Source: Clarkia xantiana subsp. parviflora (taxonomy: Eukaryota; Streptophyta; Magnoliopsida; Myrtales; Onagraceae). From it: a DNA stretch of 64,000 bases. The DNA lies in NCBI GenBank assembly GCA_036873135.1, contig JAPTYO010000018.1, forward strand, positions 7,307,503-7,371,502, read 5' to 3'. Position 1 is the stretch's first letter, and the number at the start of each line of letters is the position of its first letter. Shown one piece after another: positions 1 through 11,280 of the stretch. Below the pieces are notes generated by a model that worked only from the letters and a program-made list of their open reading frames with translations, was not told the DNA's origin and made no database searches. The position numbers and the translations under genes are program-made.

Positions 1-1001
1 CATAGGAGGACGCAATCCTCTGCCAAACTATGTCGAATGTGGGCGTTACCTCGTCACACAAGTACGGTCGTCTTGTGGTGGAGGGAGGCCTCTACCAGGT
101 AAGGCTGGCTAAGAATCAGGGGGATAAACCTGATTAAGCAAGACGATTATCTAGTTTCGATAACTCGACACGATCTTCGTTTTGCATATCGCCGTGATGA
201 ACTTCGTTCGTCGTTAAACCACAATCTAGGCAAGATGATAATCTGCGATAGCATGAGTGACATATCCCTTTTCCTGTAAACCCACAAGGTTCAGGTATGC
301 TATTAATGCATGCTTCATACTACGCGTGCCACGTTCGAACACGGGGTCACAGCTCGGTTGTGCTAGGAAGGAATTCTCGTGATTCTGGCTGGCACAAACT
401 TCTTCGCCTCGAGCGTGTGAGTGATCCCGGGAGCTTTATGAAGAAGCACCTAAAGTATCCTCACGGAATCAGAACTCATATCTAATGTCAGGCTCAATGC
501 TCGCTTCCCGGCGTATGAACGTAGTGCTGAATAAAAAGGCCCAGTGACCACGTCTTTGGAAACCGGTTGGGTTTGACTAAGGATATGAGCGATGGGGATG
601 GTCATGTTCACCTATAATTCTCCAACTCTTGTATTCAATAGGTGGCCACCAACCAGATATTAGTTGAAGGTTGTGAATAGTTGTACGGATTCCTTGAAGA
701 AGTGTTCCTATGTAGAAACTAGGCAAAAGGAGAATTATCAGTTGACCTAAGATACATTGCGGTACTATATATATAAATGTTGTCTATAACAGATTGATTA
801 GAGAAAAGGGAATCAACGTTCCGTGAGCACTACAATACTTCTAACAGACGAGTAGCAGGATGCTCGTCGTATCCGCCGGTCGCATGGAAAACCTCGTATG
901 AACTGTTCGGAATCAAGGACCAGATCGAAGGAGTGAAATGTTGATGCAGATTTGGACGACAATACATTAACAGGCACCCTCCCATTCCGGCGAGTGGGAG
1001 C
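1..1001 (+). mobile_element. Copia family-1 element A0: 3' non-coding internal region
   Basis: This is the 3' internal segment of a plus-strand Copia element whose body lies left of the window. It is collinear with about 6186-7161 (element A) and about 20330-21309 (element C). All three share landmarks such as TCGTCACACA, a GGAAACCGGTTGGG-type block, TAGGTGGCCACCAACC and GGCACCCTCCC...CCGGCGAGTGGGAG just before the LTR. The last block is the likely polypurine tract. Short open frames here are not shared in frame among the copies, so I call no gene. A0 appears to be inserted into element A, because the sequence after its LTR resumes mid-leader. Confidence 0.8.
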
Positions 1002-1594
1002 TGTAAGCATGTGGTGATGGGCGCCGTAATTGGAATCCCATTTTATGTATATGTTACCTAAGTTATTGGGTAAATGTCATATTAGGGAATCGGGCCAGAC
1101 CTAAATCCCAATTGACATGAGAGGCCCAAAATTGGGCGTCCCTATACATGTGGCCGCTCAAAACCCTAGGAGGTGGAAAAGTGGACTTTTGTCCACTTTA
1201 CTCCTATATATATGGGGAGTCAGGGGTTTTATTAAGGTTAATCACAATTCCCTTTAAGTGGTGTTTTGAGAGAAAATCCTCCCCCAGAAACACCTATATT
1301 CGGCCGAACCACTCCTCACCAAAGAATGTGTCAATTTGCTCTCAAGCAAACACTCCAGAGATCTGTCCCCTGCCAAGAATCGATTAGAGGGTTTGCTGTG
1401 GAGAACATACCGCGTTGGGCTTCCTTAACCAGAAACTCTACGGGTGCCGACCGGAGGATCGTGAACTCCCTGCAGGAAGGATCTTGGGACTACGAACATT
1501 GTTTGAGGTATGTGTGAATCTTCCGCTGCGTAATTTTGATTACTAGCATGTACCATGATTTAGTATCCGTAGCGATTACTCCCCGTAATCTAAC
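1002..1594 (+). repeat. 3' LTR of Copia element A0 (family 1)
   Basis: The 593 bp segment starts TGTAAGCATG and ends ATCTAACA. It matches the LTRs at 7162-7762 and 21310-21885 in order: the GCGCCGTAA block, a conserved AATTGACATG...GAGGCCCAAAATTGGGC block, a TATATATA box near 1205, and TTCCGCTGCGTAAT near the 3' end. No PBS follows. The next base continues as internal leader (GCGTATGC...), equivalent to about 15999 in element C. That makes this the 3' LTR of an inserted copy, not the 5' LTR of A. The predicted TSD is GCGTA; its left copy is outside the window. Confidence 0.8.
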
Positions 1595-4032
1595 AGCGTA
1601 TGCCAGAATATGAAGGATAAATTGGCATGTGATAATTTACTTAAGCAGTAGAATTATATATGCTAAGTATGAGTTCCTCGGAACATTAGACGCATGACAC
1701 GTATGCATGAGGTGTGGTTCGTTTCTTAGATGTGATCTGCGCACGATGATTTACTTGTGTAGTAGAATTGTGTGTGCAAACTTGAAATCCTAGAAAATAT
1801 TTTAAAAAGGGCCTTGGGAAAGCCAAGATCAGGTGTTTTAAAAACCTCTCGTTCCGGTTATTGCGATTAAATCGTTTTAAAATACTGATCTATTAGAAAG
1901 AAGACGACGATAATGTGAACTCTTTCACAACTCCCCTTCCCTCAGTTTACTGTCGGTCGGTTGGGTTAAATGTCTGAGGAATCATTAGTAGTCATCCGCT
2001 GTCTCATAGATATCCGATGAACGCAATTCTTTTTCAAATATTTATTGTCTTCCTATTTAGCATAATTATAATTGTTGTGACTTGGGTTGGCTAAATGAGT
2101 GCGATTCATTATTCCTCGCAATCTTGATGGTGTAGAAGTATGGAATATGTCGTAAACTCCTCTCTGCTGCGATTCCGTAAGCGGAGAGTACAAATACGGA
2201 TGAATATGGTAGTCCATATTACTTTGATGATAACAGATGAATGTGGTAGTCTGTTTCCCAATAATGGGGATAGGTTCTTTGATGATCTGAAATCGATTAT
2301 GGTGATATATTCAACCTTGGACAAAGAGGTTGAGGGAAACTTCAATTGCGACCATACAACGTTGCAACTTTTAGTGTCCCCTCTGCATCCGCTTTGGTGG
2401 AAGCAAGACCACTAAAGCTAGAAACATTTTGGTTGTGAATGATGGTCTCCTCTCCATGGATGTTGGTGTAAAAGCCGCTCGAGATCTTTGAATAAAAGAT
2501 CAACATGGAAAGGAGGTATCCCCTTTAATGGTTGACTGACGTTGATGGGGCTCACTTACAATGAGTCTTTTTAAGTCCAGTGACCAGGGCGAAAGGGAAA
2601 CCTAATTCACAAATCACCATAATACATCAAGGGATTCAACCTTGATTTCCGCATATCGTGGAGAGAACAAGATCCTAGGGGTCACAAATGAATATCTGGT
2701 TGGTGAAACACCGTCGATAAAATGCGTTTCAAGTGCGCCTCGTTTGTCATGTAAATAAAGCTGTAAAAAAGGCTTCATTCAGGCACATATCATCTGATGT
2801 GATTCACTCGTGAATTTGTTCAGATTTTGTGTTCGGCATGACTCAAGGTTCTTGACGATCTGTACGATGGGGATATATCGAATATACGACCCTCAGATCA
2901 AAAACCTCATCATCGTCGTTTGTCTTTCACGTTCATTTGAATTGATGATTTGGGTTATTTGAGATTCATAATTATTGAATAAATTATCTGTTACTCGATT
3001 CGACGTACAATTCACATATAAATATATCGTCCCGGTTAAAGGGAACGATCTGAAACGAAAATCTGAACTTGCGGGTTGGGAACAAAAATTTCGGCCGGGA
3101 CGAATGGTCGAACAAAACGAAACGTTAAACATACTCCATCATTAGTGTCGGGTCGACCGAACTGAATAAACCCATCAAATGTGTAGTTAGAATGCGGACC
3201 GATTTAAAACTCATTATTTGTTAGTACACTATGATATAATTAAATTGTAATGATGAATATGTACGAAACCGATTAAGCTGAATTTTCAAAAACGAAACGA
3301 TTTCACCACCGGTGATGCCTGGTGATGCGCAAGGAATTCACCCGCGTTCCTCGAAAGATGGAACACATTGATTCGAAGTACAAAATTCAATACAAAGTGT
3401 GTTCTTGATTTAATGCATGAAGTAAATTTTCATTTGCACGAACACCCATTCAAGGGTTTTTTCTCATACAAAATATTCATAGATATTTAACGAGCAATAG
3501 GTGAAAATCTAATGGACGATCCATGGTGGATAAAACCTTGGAGTATGAATGAGCAATGAAAAGGAACGTTCGTCAAACGACGTCTCCCACTATTCGCCTT
3601 TAACAATAAAAGATTGGAGAGGCATTAAAACGAAACACACTTCATGAACAAGGTCAGTACCATGATTTTGCAAGTCCAACTCATAATTTCCCTTTCAAAG
3701 GTGAGTTATAGTTAACCGCAAATCACGTGGTGAACCTATTTAATGAATAAATCGGTTACATGACACCATGTGAGCTATTGATAATGGGAGCGATCTTACC
3801 AGAATTGCGACATAAATGGTACCGTATGAAATACTGAAAAGTATTTCTAAAACATACATGTGTGTGATAGCTTGGGAGCTTGGTGACGTGGTCGAACATG
3901 AGATGTTACAATACTTGAGGTTTTATTAACATTGCTTTATAAACATCAACGAACGAAGTCTTTATTGAACTAGAGCATATTGACAATCAGGCCCCACTCG
4001 CTTCGAGTGGGATATTTGAGGCAGCAACACAA
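1595..4032 (+). pseudogene. Decayed leader, gag and integrase region of Copia A
   Basis: No long open frame remains, but the stretch aligns end to end with 15999-18560 of element C, and conceptual reading of both gives Copia fragments. A Gag start near 2101 (and 16512 in C) reads like RNLDG. Near 3885-3925 a stretch resembles the end of the integrase region before the RT linker. A hairpin with an 8-bp stem (CCCACTCG/CGAGTGGG) lies at about 3993-4011. Because both copies are decayed in the same collinear region, the family may have amplified with this part already broken; I cannot prove that. Confidence 0.5.
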
Positions 4033-6063
4033 TTGAACGATTTAGTAAATGAAGATGGGGACATTTTCATAATAAATCCAGTGGGAAGAATCAATCCAAC
4101 AACCCAGATCACTGTTGCAGCAGGTGCGAATCAAGTCAGACCTGATAATCATGTTACTGAACTGATGGATGAAAATCCAATGTTACTTCTACTACCTACT
4201 GTACCCAGTGGGAGTGGTACGACTAACTCGATTCCCGGTCATCGTAACCGTGAAATTAATCTCGGAGGTGGAAATCCGAGACCGAGAAGTCGTCCAATCA
4301 AATTTGTTCGTGAAAGTTCAAGTAGCGCTCTTGTTCCCAGTGGGAATATTGCACCGATAACGAGCATTATTCCTAGTGGGAGCGTAGTTCAAGTTCAAGA
4401 TGGGACTAACGAGCCTAGACGTAGTCTAAGGCAACGAACATCTCCTAAGATGTATCCCATCGAAAGAGGTGAATTGTTCACCCTCACTTCGGTTGATGAA
4501 CCGGTAACGATTAAACAAGCTATGGATGGACTTCAAACGAAAGAATGAATGAAAGAAATTGAGGATGAGATCGCATCTATGGAAGCTAATTTAGTATGGT
4601 CTTTAGTTGATTTACATGCTAACCGCAGAGCAATAGGTACCAAGTGGGTTCTAAAACTGAAACTCGTTGATGATGGAGCTGTCGGGCGGTACATAGCTCA
4701 ACTTGTTGCAAAAGGATATACACAACTTCACGGAGTGGACTTTGATGAGATATACTCACCTACTGTGCGTTACTCCATAGTACGGGTCATTTTGGCTTTG
4801 GTTGCGAGCCTCGATCTGGAGCTGCACCAAATGGATGTTAAGACTGCATTCCTCCATGGTAACCTGGAGGAAGAGATCTATATGGATCAGCCGGAGGGTT
4901 TTATTACTCCTTGTAACGAACGTAAAATTTGTAAACTCTAAAGATCTATTTACGGTCTTAAACAATCATAATGGCAATGGTACCACAGATTCCATGAAAA
5001 AATTGTTGGAAATGGATTCATGAATCTTCACGAGGATCCATGCGTGTACACGAAGACTTCCGAGACTAAGTATGTCATCTTGACATTATATGTAGATGAC
5101 ATATTGATTGCCGCGAATGATGTAAGTTACATGAATGAATCAATGTCCTGGCTGGCATCTGTATTTGAGATGAAGGAAATGGGAGAAGCCACGTACATCC
5201 TAGGCATTAAGATTGCTAGGGATCGTGCTGCTCGCAAACTATGTCTCTCTCAAGAATTCTATATCAACAAGTTGTTGAAAAGGTTCAGACTACAGGATGC
5301 CAAACTCGTGGATACGCCAGTTGTGGTCAGGTGCACGTTATCGAAACGTGACGGCCCGAAAAACCTAGCAGAGCATGAACAGATGAAAAGTGCAGAATAC
5401 ATAAGTATGGTTGGCAGCTTAATGTATGCCATGCAATGCACTCGTCTAGACATCTGTAATGTTGTGGGCCTAGTAGCACGAATCCAATCAGATCCTGGCA
5501 CTCAGCACCTAAAGGCCGTGAAACGAATAATTCAATACCTGAAAGGTACTGCCGACTACGCGCTGTGCTATAAGGGTGGAAAATTAGAATTGACTGGGTT
5601 CAGTGACGCCGACCATGGTGGCGATCCGGATGATCGTAAGTCCACCTCATGAGGAGTATTTCTCCTTGCTAATGCTGCCATTTCATGGATGAGCAAGAAG
5701 CAATCCTGTGTTGCGTTGTCAACGATGGAATCCGAATTCGTGGCCCTCTCTAAGAATGAACAAGAAGCGGTCTGGCTTAATAGGCTCTTAATTTCATTGA
5801 TTGGCGTCAAGGACGTGAGTAAACCCGTGAAGGTATACTCTGACAGTTAACCAGCAATTGTGGCGGTTAAGAACCCTAATTATTATAGCGGGACGAAACA
5901 CATTGATATATAATATAATTACGCTAAGAATATGGTTGAGGAAAAAGTATTCACATTAGAATACTTGTCTACTAAAAGTATGATGGCCGATCGATTAACT
6001 AAACCTTTACGCAGGGATGTTTTCGAAAAGCATGTTGAAATGCTGGGACTGCGTAGGGTTTAA
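4033..6063 (+). pseudogene. Copia pol pseudogene (RT-RNase H), element A
   Basis: Frame fragments at 4033-4548, 4549-4941, 5020-5652 and 5653-6063 together cover the RT linker, reverse transcriptase and RNase H of a Copia polyprotein. Visible motifs are KWVLKLKL, RYIAQLVAKGYTQ, LELHQMDVKTAFLHGNLEEE, the catalytic YVDD within LTLYVDDILIA, and RNase H pieces [31 protein letters not shown] and LEYLSTKSMMADRLTKPL. In-frame stops break it at 4546 (TGA where element C has TGG), 4939, 4969, 5650 and about 5847. The linker before RT carries repeated P-S-G-S/N motifs encoded by CCCAGTGGGAG-type sequence, also seen in C. Not functional. Confidence 0.88.
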
Positions 6064-7161
6064 GTAGCTTGTATCGTGATTACAACTTCTGAAACTTTTC
6101 TTAAAGAATTTCAATTTTATTTTATGATTTTTACGACATCATAATCTTTAAAATTTCATTGGATTTTTACGGTCTATAAAATAGTCGTAGGAGGGTTGAC
6201 CTCCAAAATAAAATAATGTCGAATGTGGGCCAAGCTTCGTCACACAGGTTCGGTCATCTTGATGGAGAGACGGATCTCCATTTAATCAGGACTGGCGAAG
6301 AACCATGATGGTAAACCTGGTTAAGCCGAATGATCATTTGGTTTACAGAGTAACATAATATGACATAAGTTCTGCAAATCGCCGTTACGAACTCTGTTCG
6401 TAATAAAACCACATTCAGGGCTAGATGACGAATCTGCGATAGCATATGAAATTTCCCACTTCCTGACTAAACTTAGGTTATGCTATCGACGCGTGCTTCA
6501 TACTACACGTGCCATGTTCGACCACTGGGTTAGGCTCAGTTGTGTTAGATAGAATCCTCGAGATTCGGATGGGCACAAGCCTCTTCACCTTGAGCATGAG
6601 ATTGATCCTGGATGCTATATGAAGAAGCATTCAAAGTATCCTCACGGACTCAAAACTCATACCTAAGGGCAGGCTCAATGTTTGCTTCCCGGCGTACGAG
6701 CGCAGTGCTGAACAAAAAGGCCAAGTGACAACGTCTTTGGAAACCGGTTGGGTTTTACTAAGAGTATGAGCGATAAGGATGGTCAAGTACACCTATTATT
6801 CTCAGACTCTTGTATTCACTAGGTGGCCACCAACCTGACATTAGTTGAAAGGTTGTGAATACTTGTAGGGATGCCCTGAAGGAGTATTCCTATGTGGAAA
6901 CTGGTCAACTGGAGAATGACAGTTGACCTAGGATACAGTGTGGCACTTTATTTTCATAGGATGATTAGACATGGGGAATCAACGTTCTGCTGGCGCTACA
7001 ACACTCCTAACAGACGAATAACACGATGCCCGTCGTGTTCGACGGTTACACGGCAAACCTCGTATGGACTATTTGGAGCAGGGATTGGATCGAAGACCAA
7101 ATGCAGATGTGTTGGATGACAACATATTAATAGGCACCCTCCCTTTCCGGCGAGTAGGAGC
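6064..7161 (+). other. 3' non-coding internal domain of Copia A
   Basis: About 1.1 kb between the end of pol and the 3' LTR. The same block occurs at 20184-21309 and 1-1001 in the same order, so it is a standing part of the family and not random flanking DNA. No frame is conserved among the copies. It ends with GGCACCCTCCC...GGCGAGTAGGAGC, the probable polypurine-tract region, directly before TGTAAGC of the LTR. Confidence 0.7.
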
Positions 7162-7762
7162 TGTAAGCATTGGACTATGGGCCGCCGTAATTGGGAGCCC
7201 ATTAATTAAGTCCATATACCTGAGAAATTAGTTAATGCCACGTTAGGGATTTTGGGCTAAAGCCTAAAAGTCTAATTGACATGGGAGGCCCAAAATTGGG
7301 CCTCCCCAAGAGCATGGCCGGCCGACTTTACTAGGAGGGGTAAAGTGGACTTTTATCTACTTTACTCCTCTTATAATTAGGGAGTCCTATGAGGGTTTCA
7401 TTATGCTAATGCTAATGCTCTCTTCCTAAGTGGTGAGATTAAAAGAAAACTCTCCTCCCTATTCCCTCAAAAGGTTCGGCTGAAACTACCACACCCAGGT
7501 GGTGCAAAATTGTATCAAGCAATTTACTTCGAAGATCCATCTCGCGAAGAATTGACTGAAGCTTTGCTGTGAGGCATAATTCGCGCATGGCTTGTCTAAC
7601 AGGAACCTCTATAGGGAAGTGTCCAGAGGATCGAGAACTCCCCTCAACGATCTTGGGGTACGGGAAACATTATAGGTATGTGCATCTTATTCCGCTGCGT
7701 ATTCGTTACCTAGCATGTATCTAGGGCCTTGTTTCTGTAGTATTGATCCCCTAAATCCTACA
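7162..7762 (+). repeat. 3' LTR of Copia element A
   Basis: The 601 bp segment starts TGTAAGCATTGG and ends AATCCTACA. It shares the AATTGACATGGGAGGCCCAAAATTGGGCC block and the TTCCGCTGCGT block with the other family-1 LTRs. Its divergence from 1002-1594 is clearly greater than that between the two LTRs of element C. The flanking sequence after 7762 (TTCTC...) is minus-strand integrase of element B. Confidence 0.8.
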
Positions 7763-8653
7763 TTCTCAACCTCTGCCAGTGCGTAAAGGGTTTTCACCTT
7801 TCGCTCCTGTTGATTCTCAACGAGGTTGAGAAAACTTTTAAAGCAATTAATAGCCTCGCATTTACGAGTAATCAAATCAATAAACCCGTATCGGGTAAGT
7901 CATCAGTGAAAGTTACGAAGTAAGGTTTACCACCCTAGCGGTGACATTCATGGAGTCCACATACGTCGAAATGAATTAAATACGATGGATATTCGGGGCA
8001 AAGTGCTTCGTTGAATAGTTTGCGGGTGGACTTTCCAGCTAGAAAGTCTTGACAAGTGGTTCTCACCACATGAGTAGCTCCGGGAAAAACCCTCTATGAG
8101 CCAGTGCTTGCACCCTATCATAGCCTATATGTCCCAACCTCACATGTCATCTAGCCGCTTCAGTTTCTACTTCCTTAGATGATATTGAATACATTCTATT
8201 CGAATTATCATTTCTATTGAAATCCATAACAATGAGACCATTGGAAGAGTGTGCATGCCCACAAAAGACATTGCCTTTATTTATTTGAACAAGGGATTTC
8301 TCAAATGATAATGCAAAACCATTATTCATAAGATAAGTAACAGAAACAAAATTCCTTCGAATTCTAGCTGGAAAGAGGACATTTTCAAGAAGTAAGGTCC
8401 CGCCATTGCTCATAAACAATTTACAGTTCCCTACTCCTTCGACTACAACTTGTGAGTTGTCACAATATATATCCTTTTCGAACCCTTCGGCATACGTCTG
8501 AACATGGCAAACAATCATTTGTCATTGGTTATGTGGTCTGTCGAACCTGAATCAAGAATCCAAGAAAGATCTGAACCAGTTAACATGACATATGAGGAAA
8601 CTAAAGCTTCCATAACATATAAAATGTCACAAACCTCCATTGCCGATACAGAG
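7763..8653 (-). pseudogene. Copia element B: protease to integrase remnant
   Basis: Read on the minus strand from 8653, this is the middle of a Copia polyprotein. At 8580-8521 it reads WILDSGSTDHIT, the Copia protease active site (D-S-G). The frame at 8518-8147 is the Gag-pre-integrase part (CKLFMSNGGTLLLENVLF...). At 8146 and below come HVRLGHIGYDRV (integrase zinc-finger H...H) and PYFVTFTDD (integrase core). Stops and frame changes are numerous. It continues the gag at 21886-22637: the two halves were split by insertion of element C, with flanks CAGAG (8649-8653) and CGGAG (21886-21890), an imperfect TSD. The left end is cut by element A. Confidence 0.82.
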
Positions 8654-9151
8654 TGTTAGCATATGGTAACGTGGCGCCGTAAATGGTAGCCTGTTAATAT
8701 TAAGGATATTACCTAAGACAATTGAGTAAATGTCACGTTAGGTTAATTGAGCTCGACCCAATTCATAATTGACATGGGAGGCCCAAAATTGGGCCTCCCT
8801 CCTTTAATAGGTTCGGCCGAACCCTATACCACATTGGTTGGAGTGGAATTTTGTCCACTCCACCAATCCTATATATAGGGGAGTCTCCTAATGGGTTTTA
8901 CACATCAAGTAATTCATAAGTCCCTCCATTGAGAAACTTGAGAGAAACCCTCTCACCCCCTTAGTAGAAATTTCGGCACATCATAGTCAGTCTGAGGTTC
9001 TTTCCCCGTTGAAGAATCGATCAGAGGATTTGCTGTGGAGCTTATATCGCGTAAGACTTATTCTGACGGAGAACTTGTACGGGTTTTGACCGGAGGATCA
9101 GAACTCCCTCCATATCGTTCTTGGGCAGGAAAGTTATTGAGGTACGTATAC
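8654..9151 (+). repeat. 5' LTR of Copia C, first part
   Basis: Starts TGTTAGCATATGG and is nearly identical to 21310 onward. It is interrupted at 9151 by Gypsy F, whose TSD TATAC is at 9147-9151; the LTR resumes at 14292. It holds the family block AATTGACATGGGAGGCCC. Confidence 0.88.
8870..8877 (+). promoter_or_regulatory. TATA box in Copia C 5' LTR
   Basis: TATATATA in the context CCAATCCTATATATAGGGGAG. The same box is at about 21525-21532 in the 3' LTR and near 1205 in A0. It is the likely core promoter for the element RNA; no expression can be inferred. Confidence 0.55.
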
Positions 9152-9794
9152 TGATGGGTTCTGCTATGGCCGTTAGGCCCCTTAACGGCAAGGAAACGGC
9201 GAACAGGCCCACTGGGCCCCAAATGAAGGTCAAGATGACCCAGGTGAAGGGTCCCGACGTAGGGAGTCCCGATGATGAAAGGTCCCGACAGAGTCGGTCC
9301 CGATAGGTGAGCTGAAAGCTCCCGATGAGAAGCCTTTAAGTAGGCCCCGATGACGAATCCCTAAAACGATTGGCCCTGTCACGATGACGAGGGGCCCCGA
9401 GCGGTGATATAACGAGATAACTTTGGAGTCCCCGATGTTAGTCGGGACTTGCTATCAGAGGTTGAGGCCAAGATACGCGGGGCATGGCCGAGATACGCGG
9501 GGCGTGGCCGAGATAAGCGAGATCATGGCCTAGATAGGCGGGATCGTGCACGAGATACACGGGATACGGGCTAACCACCCCAACGGTTCACCAGGTAACT
9601 GAGGTACCTCTCCGCCTATAAAAGGGCAGAGGTTACCTCAGGCCATTTACGTTGTGTTATACATTTTGAGATTACTGCTTGCCAGTCCATACGAGATACT
9701 CATTTAAGCATCGGAGAGGGATTCTGGACCACGTGGAGCAAAGGAGCTAGGATCGCCGTCAAGGACCGTACCGGAGTTCCACCGTGATCCAACA
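9152..9794 (+). repeat. 5' LTR of Gypsy F
   Basis: 643 bp, TGATGGGTTC...GATCCAACA. It contains a degenerate 20-21 bp tandem motif (about 9470-9560, GATACGCGGGGCGTGGCCGA type). Relative to the 3' LTR and to G it lacks about 29 bp near 9727 (the GTCACCGCCCGGTC... segment), so the 5' LTR has its own deletion. Confidence 0.9.
9617..9623 (+). promoter_or_regulatory. TATA box in Gypsy F 5' LTR
   Basis: TATAAAA in GCCTATAAAAGGGCAGAGG. The same box is at 14078-14084 in the 3' LTR and, inverted, at about 44638 in the left G LTR. It is the likely U3 promoter of this family. Confidence 0.6.
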
Positions 9795-9811
9795 TTGGCG
9801 CCGTCTGTGGG
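9795..9811 (+). other. Primer binding site of Gypsy F
   Basis: TTGGCGCCGTCTGTGGG directly follows the LTR. The first bases TGGCGCCGT match the 3' end expected of a tRNA-Asp-type primer; the rest diverges. The same PBS is found in G (55130-55146, minus strand) and K (58321-58337), and a decayed form in D (27386), so these elements share a priming type. Confidence 0.65.
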
Positions 9812-9831
9812 AAGCGTAACAAAAAGCTGAT

Positions 9832-11280
9832 ATGCCTTCTACTCGTTCAATGGTGGCTGGCAAGCAAAGAAGACAAGGACAATCTGGTGGTTCCCGTCAT
9901 CCTGCTGCGACGACTTTGAATTCACCACCAGAGCATGCTGAGGACCAGAATCTCCCCGCGGAGGTCTCTCGGACAGGGAGGCATAATGAAGCTCCTGAAG
10001 ATACTGCTGCTCAACACCAGGGGAAGAGGGAGCAGGTGGCTCCTCCGGCTGCGGACCTGACGAGGGCTGTGGCGGAAGCCATGCCAATGTTTTTGGCAGC
10101 TGTGGAGGCCCTCTTAGATCGGAGGGAGGCTGCAAGGAAGCAAGAGGAGATGCCTCCGTTAGAAGAGGAGGTGCCCCCATTAGCAGAGGTTCGGAACGAG
10201 CGGGAGGCTCAACCCCGAGGCCAGGGCAGGAGGGGGGAGTCCGTTGAGCCAGAGAGATTCGTGGTTGATGGGCCAGGACCAGTGCAGCACAGGACCATTC
10301 CCCTTAATGGTCCCATCACCCCCGATCAGGTGGTGAAGATCGTGAACATCTGCATGGGAGAGCAGAAGCCGCTGGTGTCGGAGCTAAGGGATCGATCTAC
10401 TCATCCCTTCGTTCCTCGACTCATTGATACCCTCGCCCCGCCAGGGCTGGGTATCCCCACGATAAAGGAGTATGACGGTGAGGGAGATCCGGTTCGTCAT
10501 GTCCAGAAGCACCTCATGGCGTGTCTGGGCAGAGCCCCGAATGAAGATATTGTGTGTACGCTGTTCCCAAACACACTTGGTGAGAGAGCCCTGACTTGGT
10601 TCTTCAGTCTGCCCCCAGGTTGCATCACCTGCTGGGCTGATATGCACAACCGGTTCATTCAGCAGTACCAGGGTCGCAGACGTTTGCTGAAGAGTGTGAG
10701 GTCCCTGGCCCAGGTGGTACAGAGGCCCGACGAGTCGCTGGCACACTACTACCAGCGGTACACGGCCAGCGTGGCGAAGATTGATGAGGATATTTCGGAG
10801 GGTGAAACCATCCGCACCTTTATTCGGAACCTCACAGCCCCCTACGGTTCCGACTTGATGCACAGCGTGGCTAAGAAGGCTGTGTGGAATATGGAGGCGT
10901 TGCAGAAAAGGGTGAAGCGGCAAATCGATGTCCAGGAATCGAAGATAGCCGCTGGAGAGCTGGAGCCCCCGAAGTCGAATAAGGGAAAGCAGTCGGTCAA
11001 ACCCTTAGACGAGCGTAAGTCGAAGGATAAAGCCGAAGGAAGTCGAGCTCGAAGTCGCTCTGATCGGAGGGATGATAGGCGTTCCTCAAAAAAGGATAGG
11101 CGGGAGGATTATGACATTCCTCTCAACAGCTCTATGGCGGAGGTGCTGACGGTCATGGAGCGGCAGGGTATCTCTAGGTACCCCCCGATATGGAAGGAGA
11201 GTTCTTGGGATCCCGCACAGATCGCTACTGTCGATTCCATCGCGCGAATGGCCACGACACCAATCACTGTCGGGAGTTGA
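9832..11280 (+). CDS. gag: Gypsy F gag (frameshifted at its C-terminus)
   Basis: 482-residue Gag starting MPSTRSMVAGKQ, 21 bases after the PBS; the same start region occurs in G. The N-terminal half is charged and low in complexity. Residues about 190-320 (TIKEYDGEGDPVRHV..., ALTWFFSLPPGCITCWADM, FIQQYQGRR, QRPDESLAHYYQRY) match the retrotransposon Gag capsid domain. The C-terminus is basic. The zinc-knuckle part (CRFHRANGHDTNHC) is no longer in this frame: compared with G, one base is missing at about 11187, so the frame runs into MATTPITVGS and stops, while the next frame (11190-13748) carries the knuckle. The protein would form virus-like particles in the cytoplasm. Confidence 0.85.
   Translation: MPSTRSMVAGKQRRQGQSGGSRHPAATTLNSPPEHAEDQNLPAEVSRTGRHNEAPEDTAAQHQGKREQVAPPAADLTRAVAEAMPMFLAAVEALLDRREAARKQEEMPPLEEEVPPLAEVRNEREAQPRGQGRRGESVEPERFVVDGPGPVQHRTIPLNGPITPDQVVKIVNICMGEQKPLVSELRDRSTHPFVPRLIDTLAPPGLGIPTIKEYDGEGDPVRHVQKHLMACLGRAPNEDIVCTLFPNTLGERALTWFFSLPPGCITCWADMHNRFIQQYQGRRRLLKSVRSLAQVVQRPDESLAHYYQRYTASVAKIDEDISEGETIRTFIRNLTAPYGSDLMHSVAKKAVWNMEALQKRVKRQIDVQESKIAAGELEPPKSNKGKQSVKPLDERKSKDKAEGSRARSRSDRRDDRRSSKKDRREDYDIPLNSSMAEVLTVMERQGISRYPPIWKESSWDPAQIATVDSIARMATTPITVGS

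Larger units (their letters stand above)
1595..7762 (+). mobile_element. Copia family-1 element A, 5' end outside the window
   Basis: Plus-strand Copia element seen from mid-leader to its 3' LTR. In order: leader (1595-2100), decayed gag-to-integrase region (about 2101-4032), a recognisable RT-RNase H pseudogene (4033-6063), a non-coding 3' domain (6064-7161) and the 3' LTR (7162-7762). Order and spacing match element C. After its LTR the sequence switches to minus-strand integrase of element B, so A is inserted in B. A's own 5' LTR must lie left of A0. Confidence 0.8.

Noticed and set aside
297..485. Small frame MLLMHASYYACHVRTRG... in the family-1 3' domain
   Set aside because: The corresponding stretches at about 6480-6660 and 20630-20810 do not keep it open.
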